A stretch of 64,000 nt of DNA from Trichoplax sp. H2 (taxonomy: Eukaryota > Placozoa > Uniplacotomia > Trichoplacea). Of the stretch, positions 53,160 to 64,000 are shown piece by piece (position 1 is the first letter of the stretch; every line of letters starts with the position of its first letter). The notes beneath the pieces are model-generated. The model had not been told where the DNA came from. It saw only the letters and a program-made list of their open reading frames with translations, and searched no databases. The stretch is taken from NCBI GenBank assembly GCA_003344405.1, contig NOWV01000003.1, forward strand, positions 1,178,001-1,242,000. The letters run 5' to 3'. The translations under genes were made by a program, and so were the position numbers.

Positions 53160-56100
53160 ATGAAGTGCCTATCATTGTCGATAACATTTATCTCATCTAG
53201 CTTGGTATTGTTAATGCTGCTGAATTTCAATACGGTAAGTCTATTCGTTAACAAGCGTATTCCTCGTTGAACTTAAAGTTGATAGCACTCTATATCCATT
53301 CCATCAATATCGATGGTTGACCTAATTTTCGACACATTCTTCAATTATAAGATTTTTAAAGCATAAATAACGAAAAATATCAGCGAATTAATTATAACTA
53401 AAGATTAGAAAAAATAGATGAAATAAGGGTAGGCTGTTGTCTATCTCTCTATTTCTCATATATTTTCAATTCAATTACGGACCATAATACAAACATATAA
53501 CTTTATCCTTAGACAAGTTCAAATATTGCCAGTGTATTTTCTCTTAATTGCTGTGCAATCTCTTTAAGTATTTTTATCACTGTCTATTAAATTGTTTAGC
53601 ATAAATTAGATTCTTTTTATTGAAGGGAATAATTCATCTATTTCTACGACCTCTAACAAGCCGGTGTTGTGCTTTCACTTTTATAACCTCAATCGTTCAT
53701 GTACCAGAATTATTTCTTGCGATACATATTAATATGATGAATCATTTCTGATATCTTGCAATTACATTAACTGTTCATAATTTTACATCGAAGATAGATA
53801 GACGAAATACAATCGTTCTATTTAATTATACAAAACCTTATTCCATTTCAATCAAGACGTGAGAGTGTATTGTATTTTATTATTGATAGAACATTAATAA
53901 TATTGTTCCTTTTCTCATTAGCGTTAGACTGTAAAGTCCAATTTACCAATTATTCATCGTAGTACAGATTTGACCTTATGTGGTAATCTTATTACCCTAT
54001 ATGCATCGATAATAATGCGGAATAACTGCAATGATTATAATTGATGTAAATTATTTAATAGCAGTATACAGCATTAGTGGAAATCTACAGATAAATTAGT
54101 ACAGTACATTTGAAGCTGATGATATTTAAAGTAAATTATACGAGCAGATTTAGAGTTATTTTTCGTAATTGACGTCCAGATCGTTACTAGTAGTATAGCC
54201 TTTTATTTTGTTTTAAGAATACAATTGAAGTCTGCCGATGAAACGTCTTTATGTCTTTCTTCTAGGATAGAATAGATACTTTTATACTTTCATTTTGTTA
54301 AAATGCGAATACTGTAGGGTATCTATAGGAAATATAGTATACAATTTAAGTATTTGTATTCTCTCAAAGTTATATACCAAAGTCTCTCTTTAGACATAGA
54401 CGGATAAATTATATCCGTTATGCTCTAGACAGTCTATTGACAGTTTAAACGTTATCAATTAATCCTCAACCTTTCTTTCTCCTTCGTCTAAGGTGCAAGA
54501 TTTATATTCAGTTCGCTTTTTGATTACTGAAATTAAATATATTATGTAGATTAAAATACAGATGGCATTCTCATCCTTTTGATAGAAAGTTTACTTCTAT
54601 ATGTAAACTTTGCATAAAAGTTTGAATATTTAATATAATTGATATAATTTGATATGTATAAATATAATTTACTTATTGATGTCTTTCTATCAGAAAGAAA
54701 ACCAATTCTATCTTTTAAATATAATTATCAGTATTATAATTTTCATTAAGAATCCATATGGAAGTGGATCTTGCAACTCACACTCTTAACAAATATAAGT
54801 TGTCTAGAGTCTCCGATATTTCAGTTGGAATGCATCAATAGTTATTAGTGCTTCATTTTAGCCTTAAAACATTGTATGATAAAAATACCTAGCTCTGTTA
54901 GTATCATTTTTGAATTTTTATTACAATTTAAAACTTATAGATAAAAAGCAAGCAAACAGTACAATATGTCAATAGAAGATATTTGACTATCAATCAACGC
55001 ACATAATGTCCCATTTAATTTCCACTATCGGCTAGAATGGGTTTTAATACCTTTACTCTGGATAAATTAAAAATAGGTCACATAAATTGTCAGCAACTCA
55101 AGTTTCTATCATAAACTCAAATGCTTTATAGTACTTTTCACTAAAAATTGATATTCATATTTCCATTTACTCTGTATTGTAGAAATTTTCTATCATCAGA
55201 TAAAGAGAATAATTTTACATTTATTAAAAATGACCCTATAGATTATTATTAAAGTTTTCATTGTATCATTGCCAGAGGTGGATAAAATTCTAACTGTGAG
55301 ACTATACGTGTAAAATTTAAATATAATATTAACCAGTTGTATAGTATTTATTTTACGCTGAAGTATCGAAAAATATTGCGAATTCTTTATAGATAAGCAC
55401 TCTTAGGGTAGATGCATCAGTGTAGCAAAATTTTGATTAAAGGAAGTTGAATTAGATGTTGTTATTTGTATATTTATTTCTTTTCGTTCTCATATAATTT
55501 TAGCCCGTAGAATCGGTAGGGACTTTCCAATTTAAATTAAATTCTATCACCAACCAGTTGGGATTAACAGCAGCTAAGAAATGCTGCCATGGTGATTTAA
55601 TACATGGCGGAACATGCTCTGAGCCATGTCAAACATTTTTTAAGATATGTTTACGCGATCAAGTAGATAGCAGCGATGGTATGTGTGGTTTTGGCAACGT
55701 AACAACTCCGGTATTAGGTGAAAATTCATTTACTTTGCGCGCTGGAAAGTTAAAAGATAATTTTCATAATCCAATTTCAATCCACTTTAATTTTACATGG
55801 CCGGTAAGTCCATAAATATGTTGGTTTATGTGTTAATTTTTATCTAAATTATCCGCTTATTACAATAGGTATTGATGATTTGTGATAGTCTAAATTCAAT
55901 CACAAATTTTAATTTCTTTTCTTTTACAAAATTTCCTTCCTATCCACCCCCAAACAACATATCAACAACAAAAAATTAATACTCAACTCTAATCCTTTCA
56001 ATATATAAACTAATTCATAAATATATATGTTTGTAAAAATACGTGTATGTGCGACTACAAACTATACGTATCAATAAGTATTTTGCATGCTTGAACCGCT

Positions 56101-59100
56101 ACATTCTGCATTCACAATCAAACGTATATTTCAGCTTATCTATTTGTCCTTCTACTTTGTTATTGTGGTTCTCTTCGATTCGGTGAAAGTTTTCATAATT
56201 TTGTTCCTTGGGGTAAATAGTCAAGATCACGTTTGTTTAAATTGGTTTTGCAGTGTAAATGTCTAGTACAGCACTGTACGTGATATTCGCCTACATTCAT
56301 TTCAGCTACGATTTTAAAAATAATTAGGAATCTTACTCTAATATCTGTTTATGGCGGAGAGTATGAACTATCCTATCATTCACTATCCCGTCTTTTTTAT
56401 TTAGGCTAATGTTAATTCCCTCCCACATTGTAGCCATTTAGAATAGAACCTACTTCATATGAGTATTTCCATTTATGATCCTTTTTTTATAAAGTTGTAA
56501 GTCTTAGTCTTATTCTGAGGCAGAATTGCATATTATAATAAGTTTCATATTCATATGAAACTCTAAGAATATGATTTCCTATAACTCTTTCCTAAATATG
56601 CTCTTACTTATGACACAAAGTACTACAGCTGGTTTCAATCAATTTATTCTAGCTATGATATTATATATGACTAATAGACAAAAGCCGTCTTATTTTATTA
56701 TTAGCTTAGTTTTTAATTAGTACCATGTCCTATACCGGCGAAAATGTTCGTATTCTCGAGTGAATCATTTATGAGTCTTTCATTATCATAGCCGCAATCA
56801 TGTCTACAAACATTCCTTTTAATTGTTTGTTATTTTCATTAAGATGATCAATAGCAATATATCTAGACTATAACTTAAGGAAATCAAAATCGAATAGGAG
56901 AAAGATCAGTTTAAAAAATTCGGAAGAAATACATCTGTTTTGGTTGTTCTTAAAATTGACCGTAACAAATCTATACGTACTTACAGTACTATTTATCATT
57001 CAATAAATTAGTTCGAATTAGAATTACAAATACGTATTTAAGCAAAACATGAATTATTGTTTGATCGGAAATCAATTCTTTCTCCCTGATAATTTTGCAA
57101 AATAAGTTATCGTTGTTTTTCCTGCTACCAAAACAACACCTCTAACTATTCTTTGGTAGGTATTACCTATTATTTCGACTAATGATAAAAAGTAGACGTA
57201 ATCGCTTTCAATACATCATAAATTGGCCAAAAATTGAATTATTTATTATTCTACATAAGAAAAAAATTATTATTTATATTAATAGTTAGGGTATTTTTTA
57301 TTCTCGTGATGTTAAAATTATGTTTCTGTTCGCTAATTTAGCTGTTAAGACCGAGTAGATATTTTTTCGCTTCCAGTTATCCAACGTACTGTAATCTGTT
57401 CTTATTACGAATGCTATTTTCGTGAGCTCAATTATTTGAATCCTCCTGCCAATTAGATGTTAATTCTGATAATTCAACTTACTGTGTAGTCAGAATTCCT
57501 TGCATACTTCCAAGTTACAGAGGAAAATAATGTAACTCTACCCATTTAGCATACTTTCAATTTTGGGAGGAGAATGAAAAACTTTCACTCATATTTCATT
57601 TGATTAAAGTAGATGCACAAAATTAACCGATCATGCTACAATTATTATTTTATATCATTATGGCCAGAAATCCTGTCATTTTCCCAACTTGACTTGATTA
57701 GGAGGTTTTGCGACAGCTGCACAATTTGTATTGTGTCCGTTTAGAATACGACTTTTAGATAAGTAAAAAAAGTATAGAGGAGATACAATCGCATATCATG
57801 TATTAAATCAATGAGTGATCTTAATTCTACCATATGGACGCTGATTTTTGTACAGCATAATAATTAGACTGCTTATATGAGTTTTGTACGGATTTTTGTA
57901 CTTATTCCATTAGAATACCAACATTCTTTTATCTTGTAAAATTAACTGATAGAGGCCATTGATTATTGGTTTGCATCATGAAAAATTTTAGTACTAATTA
58001 TTTTCAATTACAATAATATTGATGAAAAAATTTAATACGTTATTATTTATAGGGTGCATTTATCCTTGTTGTCGAAGCATTAAATAAGAAATCACCACTT
58101 AAATCCGGTATGTCAAATCATCAATTTGGTGTTGTATGTTGTTGTTGATGTTATTTGTTAGCTTTCAAGTTCAATTTGAATACAATTGACGTCTATTATC
58201 ACCTATTGAATATTTTTGTAATCGGTTGAAAACTTATTGTTCATCGTTATCGCTCAATTTAACTTCGGTCTTTTAATGACTTTATTTCTATATTTTACGT
58301 CAGAACAATCCAGTTGACAATAGTCTAGAGATACCCAACTATTATTGTTTAATAGAATATAAGTTACGATTTGCTTTGATAAATATTAATGTTGATGTTT
58401 TATTAGCTTTCCTTATACTACGTTGGAGATGCATCACTTTCATGAATCACAATACTATATTGATGATGCTAAATATTCATTCATGATATGGATAATTTTA
58501 ATTTAATTTAATAAGAGTAACACGTTGGTAGCGAAAGATCATTTACTTTAAATCCAGTTGAATTTAAAATTTCTAGCGAATGCCCATATATTTTCTTATA
58601 AATAGTTGAATGCATCTAATTTCCCTAGTATTACGGTCATGAACAAGTTCATTAATTCTATATTCGATCAAATTATGAATACAGTATAAATTATGTATAC
58701 GAGTATAGACAAACATCTAAGATTTTATTACAGATAATGTAAAATATTACTGCAATAAGTAATAACTTAGCCGTCACAAACTATTACATTAGTATCCTGA
58801 AAATTTAAATATTTGTGATCGAAATTCATTTATATAGACAATTAGATTGACGGATATTTCTCTCACTGAATGTTTAGTACTTGATTCGGACAGGAAATAT
58901 TGATCAATTGTCGTTAACATTAATAATTCGGACAAAAGTATTTGTTTAATATTAAGAGTTGGTATTATTAATGATAAATTCAATATACTTAGCAAATTGA
59001 ATTTTCTCTACCAGCTATACACGATAATAATAATACTGCATACTTGATATTATTTTTTCGATTAATGATCATAATTATACTATTATACAATAGTCAACAG

Positions 59101-62100
59101 ATGTCCATTGGGAAGGCTAGCATTTCAAATCAGACAATCGCTTAAGACAATATAATTATTATATTCTATTAGGTCACTCTTTAGTCCTCATCTACCGCGC
59201 TAATTTCGTTTTTCCGTCCTTTTCCCTATATACTTTATTATAGCATTGACATCCGACTCTTAATTCACTGTATACGTATGCAAGGAATAAAATTAATTTA
59301 GTTTTTAGGCAATAGATTTCGCATAGTTTGAATTGTGTAGTGAAAATACTAGGACAGAATAGCATATTATTAATAAACATATTTATTTCTTAAATTTACT
59401 GCTAAATGCCTTGAAAAGTGATTAAACAAGAAATTATACGATCTTCTAATATCAATTTATAATCGCTTGCGATAAAAATGAAAAGAGACAAGTAATAATC
59501 ATAACTGAAATAGTAAAAATCGCCAGTGTGCTATTGGGAATATCTAGTATAATTAGCGAATTTTATATTACAAACAAACATTATAAACTTAGTAAGTAGT
59601 AAGTTTTCTATTTTGATGAATATGGTCCTCAAGTAACTGTCATACAAGTTTACGGCTTATATTCTCGATCAATGATGAACATATAGTGCTCATGATTATA
59701 TTTTTCTAAATTACAATAAGATTAATATGGGAATGTTCTCATCGCAAAATTTAGTCTCTTTAATTATGAAATATGTATTAGTTTGAATTATAAGCATGTG
59801 ACAAAAAATGGCAGAGAAAATTACTATAAGCTAGCAAGTAAGGTAGAGAACGATATAAGCTAAAAGTTCGTGCAATTCAAGCAACATGTACAATCAAGAA
59901 AGGATGCTAGATAATATTCATTAATATCCTTCAATTTGCTAGTGTATATCAACTACATGTTACGTTAATCGTTTAAGTTAGATTGATTGCCAATTACGGT
60001 CTATTAAGTTGATTTAATTTTTGTTATTCGATTTAACCAATGTTTCTTTTAATTGGTTATTTTATCAAGTTGTATTCTTAGGAATGTTATCCTAGGAATA
60101 CAAAGTACATACTCTGCGTTATCACCATATCAAGTAGCATTTCTAGTGTTTAATAACCGATCATCTTTATTCGATCATAAATCGCAACTCAACTATTTTA
60201 TTTGTATCGCCATTGAATAGTTTACATTTCTGTTTACCACCCACACCATGTGAATATTTTACTTGTAATCTTGAATGTTTGATAAGAAATTAGCTAAAAA
60301 TATGGTAAATATCCGTAAGATTAAGCACTTGCTAGCTGATATTTAGAATATTAGCGCAGTTACTCTGGAGTTCTCGATTGTAAGTAAAAATTTTGATTAT
60401 CACCATATATTATTTATCCTCTACCCTAATGACTACTTTTGCCATGGTTTTGATTTATTTTGAAGATAATATTGTTAATTAATGCATCATCATCGTCTTG
60501 ATTTTAAAAAGTCTTATTTCTTTCCATTTAATGTCCTGAAGATTAATTAATCAAAACAAATTAGTGTTTGGATGCATCTAGTGACGCTTCCGCTGTCCTT
60601 CACACCTGTTCAACTTTAATTTGAATGAAACTATTGTAAAAGATTATCAATTTGACGTGAATTACGCTATTGTTACAGAGAAAACAGCTGACATTGAATC
60701 AACAATAGATTATAAAGAATTGCCAGCTGACGTTTTACGATAATTTTGATTTGCAATTTCCACGCCGCATCAAAGGCTATTTTAACTTTCAAACTAATGA
60801 CAGTATAGCTGTACTCCGATTAACACACAGTATACAACTGTACCTGCATCGTCGTATCATTTTTCTCATATACAATGACTTATCTTTCGAGTTTATAATT
60901 ACCGTGATGATCTAATATACATCTTCGTAGCCTATGATAATTTTCATACATTCTCATTATTCGAATCAAATCTAACTATAGCTGGAATAATATCATGATA
61001 TTTCTGTAGAATCATTTTGTAGTAGACAATTTAAAGTTAACACCAATTTACTTCTAGTGTATACTAAAGACAGGGTTAGGATATGCTTGATAAGTTTTTA
61101 TAATTTTTACATACAACTTCTTGACATTAATGCCAGCGCTATCGGATTCCTAATGGTTTTCAAAGGTGTTACTATGGTAACACCGGTCGGATAGAATAGA
61201 TGATGACACGTGATATAAAGTTTTCAAAACTAATTAATATCTCATAGTAAATCTAGAACCATTTAGTCTTTATTCAGTATCAACACTGGATGATTATCAT
61301 GTTCGGGTAGATGCATCCGTAAATTCCAAAATAGACGGAGCTAAAATATTAGTATAAATTTAACCTGCGTATAGATCTTGAACCATTAGCAAAGTGATTA
61401 TTAAATTATAGTAATCACAAGTATAATATTAGAAGGATAATAAATCTACGATATTTAACTATCAATGCTAACTACTGAAATGAATCTGCATCTTACGTAA
61501 TTACCTTCGCAATCTGATCATAAAATGATAGTTAGGTATAATTTTATTCTGAACTACCATCATTGTAGATACCATTGACAAAGTTGAATATCGCGATGCA
61601 ATCTACAGCGGGGCAGGGTGGAATGAACGAGAAACAACCAATGGTCATGTTGAAATGGCTTTCGAATATCGATTGGTTTGTGATCGTCACTATTATGGAC
61701 CTGGCTGCGATATTGCATGCACACCACGCAATGACCTGTTAGGCCATTATACATGTAATGATAAAGGACAGAAAGAATGTTTACCTGGTTGGAAAGGCAA
61801 ATTTTGTGAAGAAAGTAAGGTTTACTATCTTGTAGCATTATCTAGGACAACTAATATGTAAACATTAATTTCAGTAAATCTTAAGTTAAGTTAAAAAATC
61901 TGACGTTTTATATTTTAAAGGCCATATTTAAGCCTATACGGCATAGTAATAAATTTGTATGCATTAAAATTATGATGAAAAGATGCATACAATATCGATA
62001 TCGATATTGACACGTTATCTTCTGTTTCTAGTTGAATGTCCAGAAGGTTGTATCGAAGGAGGACATGGAGCATGTATTGTACCCAATAAATGCAGGTAAA

Positions 62101-64000
62101 GGATTTAAAATACAAGTTTCTTGTAAGAGCAATACTAGATGTCCTAGTCCCATTATTTAGTCTACTAACTCTATATCTTTAAACAGAATAACGACCACCT
62201 ATAGCAAGAGTAGTTTTTTTTCTAATTATTGGATTGATGTAATAAAATTATAGTTGTGGTGCGGGATGGACTGGGCCGACATGCCAACAATGTATCCCAG
62301 ATCCTAACTGTGTTCATGGTTCTTGCCAAAAGCCGAACGATTGTGATTGTGATGCTGGTTGGGGAGGCGTTTACTGCGATAAAGGTAAGGGAATGATACA
62401 CATAGATAACAAATGTAATCAAAGCCATATGCTCAAATTTATGATAAATTTATGTAAATTTTTTATAGATAAAAATTTCTGTCAAAATCATTCACCATGC
62501 CATAATGGAGCAACATGTAGTAATACTTCACCAGGAAACTACTCTTGTATGTGTCCTCCGGGATTTACTGGACGAGACTGTGAAACAAGTAAGTCTACCT
62601 ATTTGCATAATTAAAAAATTGGCACTTAACTGTTAAATCTAATAATACGGCACTACTATCAATTATTATTTATGAAATGCGAAAGTAAGATTTGGTTTAT
62701 TGCTTGTTACAGATATTAATGACTGTCTTTCCCATGAATGTACAAATAACGCTAAATGTGTGGTAAGACGACTAATGTAAATCGTTAAATTTTAAGCTTA
62801 ACCCGTGAATTGAATTTGCCTTACATTGCTATCCGCTATAAATCGGTTATAAATGGTTATTGTACTGTATTTTATAAATATATAATTATTTCGATAGGAT
62901 CTAGTTGATGGGTATCGATGTGAATGTCCATCGGGTTTTGAAGGCATGTTATGCCAGATCAATATCGATGAATGCGTAAATAATACCTGTAAAAATGGTG
63001 CAAGCTGTATAGATGGCATTGGTGAATATTCATGCAAATGTCGAACAGGTTTTACTGGAGACTATTGCGAGACTGAAATAAACGAATGTAAATCAAATCC
63101 TTGCCGAAACGGTAAATGAAAATATCTCTACGTACAATTTTAGCAATCGAATTAGAGATTGGATTTTATTTCTGCTTCGAGTATAGTCGAGCTACGAAAA
63201 GTTAACATCACATATTTTACCGTATATTATCTCTTCTTAGGTGGTAACTGTACCGACTTATTAGGAGACTTTAAATGTGATTGCCAAACCGGATTGACTG
63301 GTAAACGCTGTGAAGTTAATATTAATGAATGTGCAAGCCATCCCTGTCAAAATGGTGCAAGCTGTCATGACGGTCTCAGCAGCTATTACTGTCAATGCCT
63401 CAGTGGCTTTACTGGCGACTTATGTCAGACTAATATTAATGATTGTACTGAAGAAATTAACTGCTTAAATGGAGGCCAATGCGTGGACTTAATTAATGAT
63501 TATGAATGCAATTGTACCGATGATTACTATGGAAATATATGCGAATTACAACGTGTTAATGGATTATGTGCAACAGTTACATGCCACAATGGTGGTGTTT
63601 GCCGTGAATTTAATTCAAATGGCTACAAATGCGAGTGTGCAACGGATTTTACTGGATCCAATTGCGAGACTAATATCGATCAATGTCAGTCGCAACCTTG
63701 TGCTAATGGTGGTACATGCATTGATGCTATTGATGATTATGACTGTACATGTATGCCTGGCTTTAGCGGTAAGAATTGTAATTATTCTATTTATTCATCG
63801 GCGCCGCCAACAACTCAAATATCTACAATAGGTAAGGCTACTTATTTTTCATAATTTTAAACAGATTATAAATCTACGCAAAAACCTCAAACTGGTGGCT
63901 TTGCCTATTTCCATAATTGACATATTTTAACACATGCTTAAATTGTAGAAACGGACTCAAAAGCAATTACTGAAACTATAACTACTACTATTGATGATTC
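53160..64000 (+). CDS. Delta: Delta-type Notch ligand (signal peptide, MNNL, DSL, 10 EGF repeats), 3' end outside window
   Basis: Membrane ligand that activates Notch on neighbouring cells. Exons: 53160-53234, 55504-55803, 58053-58107, 61569-61814, 62032-62095, 62254-62384, 62469-62588, 62713-62762, 62898-63111, 63241-63831, 63949-64000 (continues); phases all agree, at least 632 residues. Residues 1-25 are a hydrophobic signal peptide. MNNL spans about 28-144 (CRTFF-like [30 protein letters not shown]). DSL is Cys181-Cys223 with spacing 8-3-11-7-8, beginning [10 protein letters not shown] and ending GWKGKFC. Ten EGF repeats follow to about 596; repeats 1-2 have the short DOS-like form ([14 protein letters not shown]). 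Repeats 4-8 and 10 carry calcium-binding starts such as NINDC and NIDEC. A Ser/Thr-rich stretch follows. The transmembrane and cytoplasmic parts are not in the window. Jagged-type is less likely but cannot be excluded without the C-terminal part. Confidence 0.95.
53235..55503 (+). other. Delta intron 1 (2.3 kb)
   Basis: GTAAGT donor after the signal-peptide exon; TTTTAG acceptor before [12 protein letters not shown]. Phase 0 on both sides. AT-rich; nothing else recognised. Confidence 0.8.
55804..58052 (+). other. Delta intron 2 (2.2 kb)
   Basis: GTAAGT donor after ...NFTWP; acceptor before [15 protein letters not shown], the expected next stretch of the MNNL region. AT-rich; no exon or RNA gene seen inside. 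Confidence 0.8.
60070..60103. repeat. 14-bp stem hairpin in Delta intron 3
   Basis: Left arm TTGTATTCTTAGGA and right arm TCCTAGGAATACAA pair over 14 positions with a single T-G mismatch (a wobble pair in RNA), around a 6-nt loop ATGTTA. Confidence 0.55.
61168..61181 (-). promoter_or_regulatory. RFX X-box candidate in Delta intron 3
   Basis: On the minus strand GTTACCATAGTAAC matches the RFX consensus GTNRCC-N2-RGYAAC perfectly. The surrounding 61165-61184 forms perfect 8-bp arms GGTGTTAC / GTAACACC around TATG. A CACGTG lies 25 bp downstream (about 61207-61212). Confidence 0.5.
61990..62009. promoter_or_regulatory. 20-bp perfect palindrome with two overlapping TATCGATA sites
   Basis: Reads CAATATCGATATCGATATTG, its own reverse complement. 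TATCGATA occurs at 61993-62000 and 61999-62006; in insects this octamer is the DREF/DRE core. It sits 22 bp before the exon beginning at 62032, so it may instead matter for splicing or be chance. Confidence 0.45.

Larger units (their letters stand above)
58108..61568 (+). other. Delta intron 3 (3.5 kb)
   Basis: Lies between the MNNL end and the exon carrying the DSL domain. Holds a hairpin (60070-60103) and an RFX X-box candidate (61168-61181). No coding exon is recognised inside; joining the flanking exons gives a continuous ligand with the expected spacing. Confidence 0.8.

Noticed and set aside
14268-59733. Scattered ATGGGAA/GTGGGAA words as Notch-responsive CSL sites
   Set aside because: Seven-base words of this kind are expected several times by chance; only the one near the Delta promoter is mentioned, as weak context.

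Overview
This is a eukaryotic, almost certainly animal, window: AT-rich (roughly 30% GC by eye), with spliced genes, GT-AG introns of mostly 70-350 bp, and a complete Notch-ligand architecture (signal peptide, MNNL, DSL, EGF repeats), which is metazoan-specific. No recognisable transposon remnants are seen. Low GC, single-copy-looking conserved genes, short introns and few mobile elements fit an early-branching animal. A placozoan (Trichoplax/Hoilungia type) is my best guess; this is inference from style, not a database match.

All three recognisable genes are on the + strand. (1) 1-2705: the 3' part of an L-asparaginase / 60-kDa lysophospholipase-type gene (ASPG) with a C-terminal ankyrin-repeat region, 10 exons, 5' end outside the window. 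(2) 6893-18521: a complete protein kinase D gene (PRKD1/2/3 family), 21 exons, about 871 codons: ubiquitin-like N-terminus, C1a, C1b, acidic linker, PH, kinase domain and a C-terminus ending in a PDZ-ligand-like tail. Its first intron (5.9 kb) is far longer than its others. (3) 53160-64000 and beyond: a Delta-type Notch ligand with signal peptide, MNNL domain, DSL domain and ten EGF repeats; the window stops just after the EGF array, before any transmembrane segment.

Between genes 1 and 2, and in PRKD intron 1, lies a dense field (about 3.4-9.3 kb) of the self-complementary pentamer AGTAC/GTACT. It includes a 1.3-kb near-identical direct duplication whose copies sit either side of a 20-N assembly gap. 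The pentamer has no stop codon in any of six frames, so it creates long but spurious ORFs. From 18.5 to about 50.7 kb is a 32-kb AT-rich stretch with no gene I can support. It ends at a GC-richer, CpG-containing block (about 50.74-51.0 kb) with CRE-like and CACGTG sites, followed by a TATA box at 51175. I read this as the likely Delta promoter, about 2 kb upstream of the start codon.

The regulatory-looking sequences stand out most: two perfect RFX X-box consensus sites (one upstream of Delta, one in its third intron), a cluster of three 14-bp TTATAA-centred palindromes at 21.4 kb, a 20-bp perfect palindrome with two overlapping TATCGATA sites next to a Delta splice acceptor, and two strong hairpins. 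The proteins do not form an operon-like system: ASPG is metabolic, PKD acts in diacylglycerol signalling, and Delta is a membrane ligand for Notch. I found no clear new gene system.
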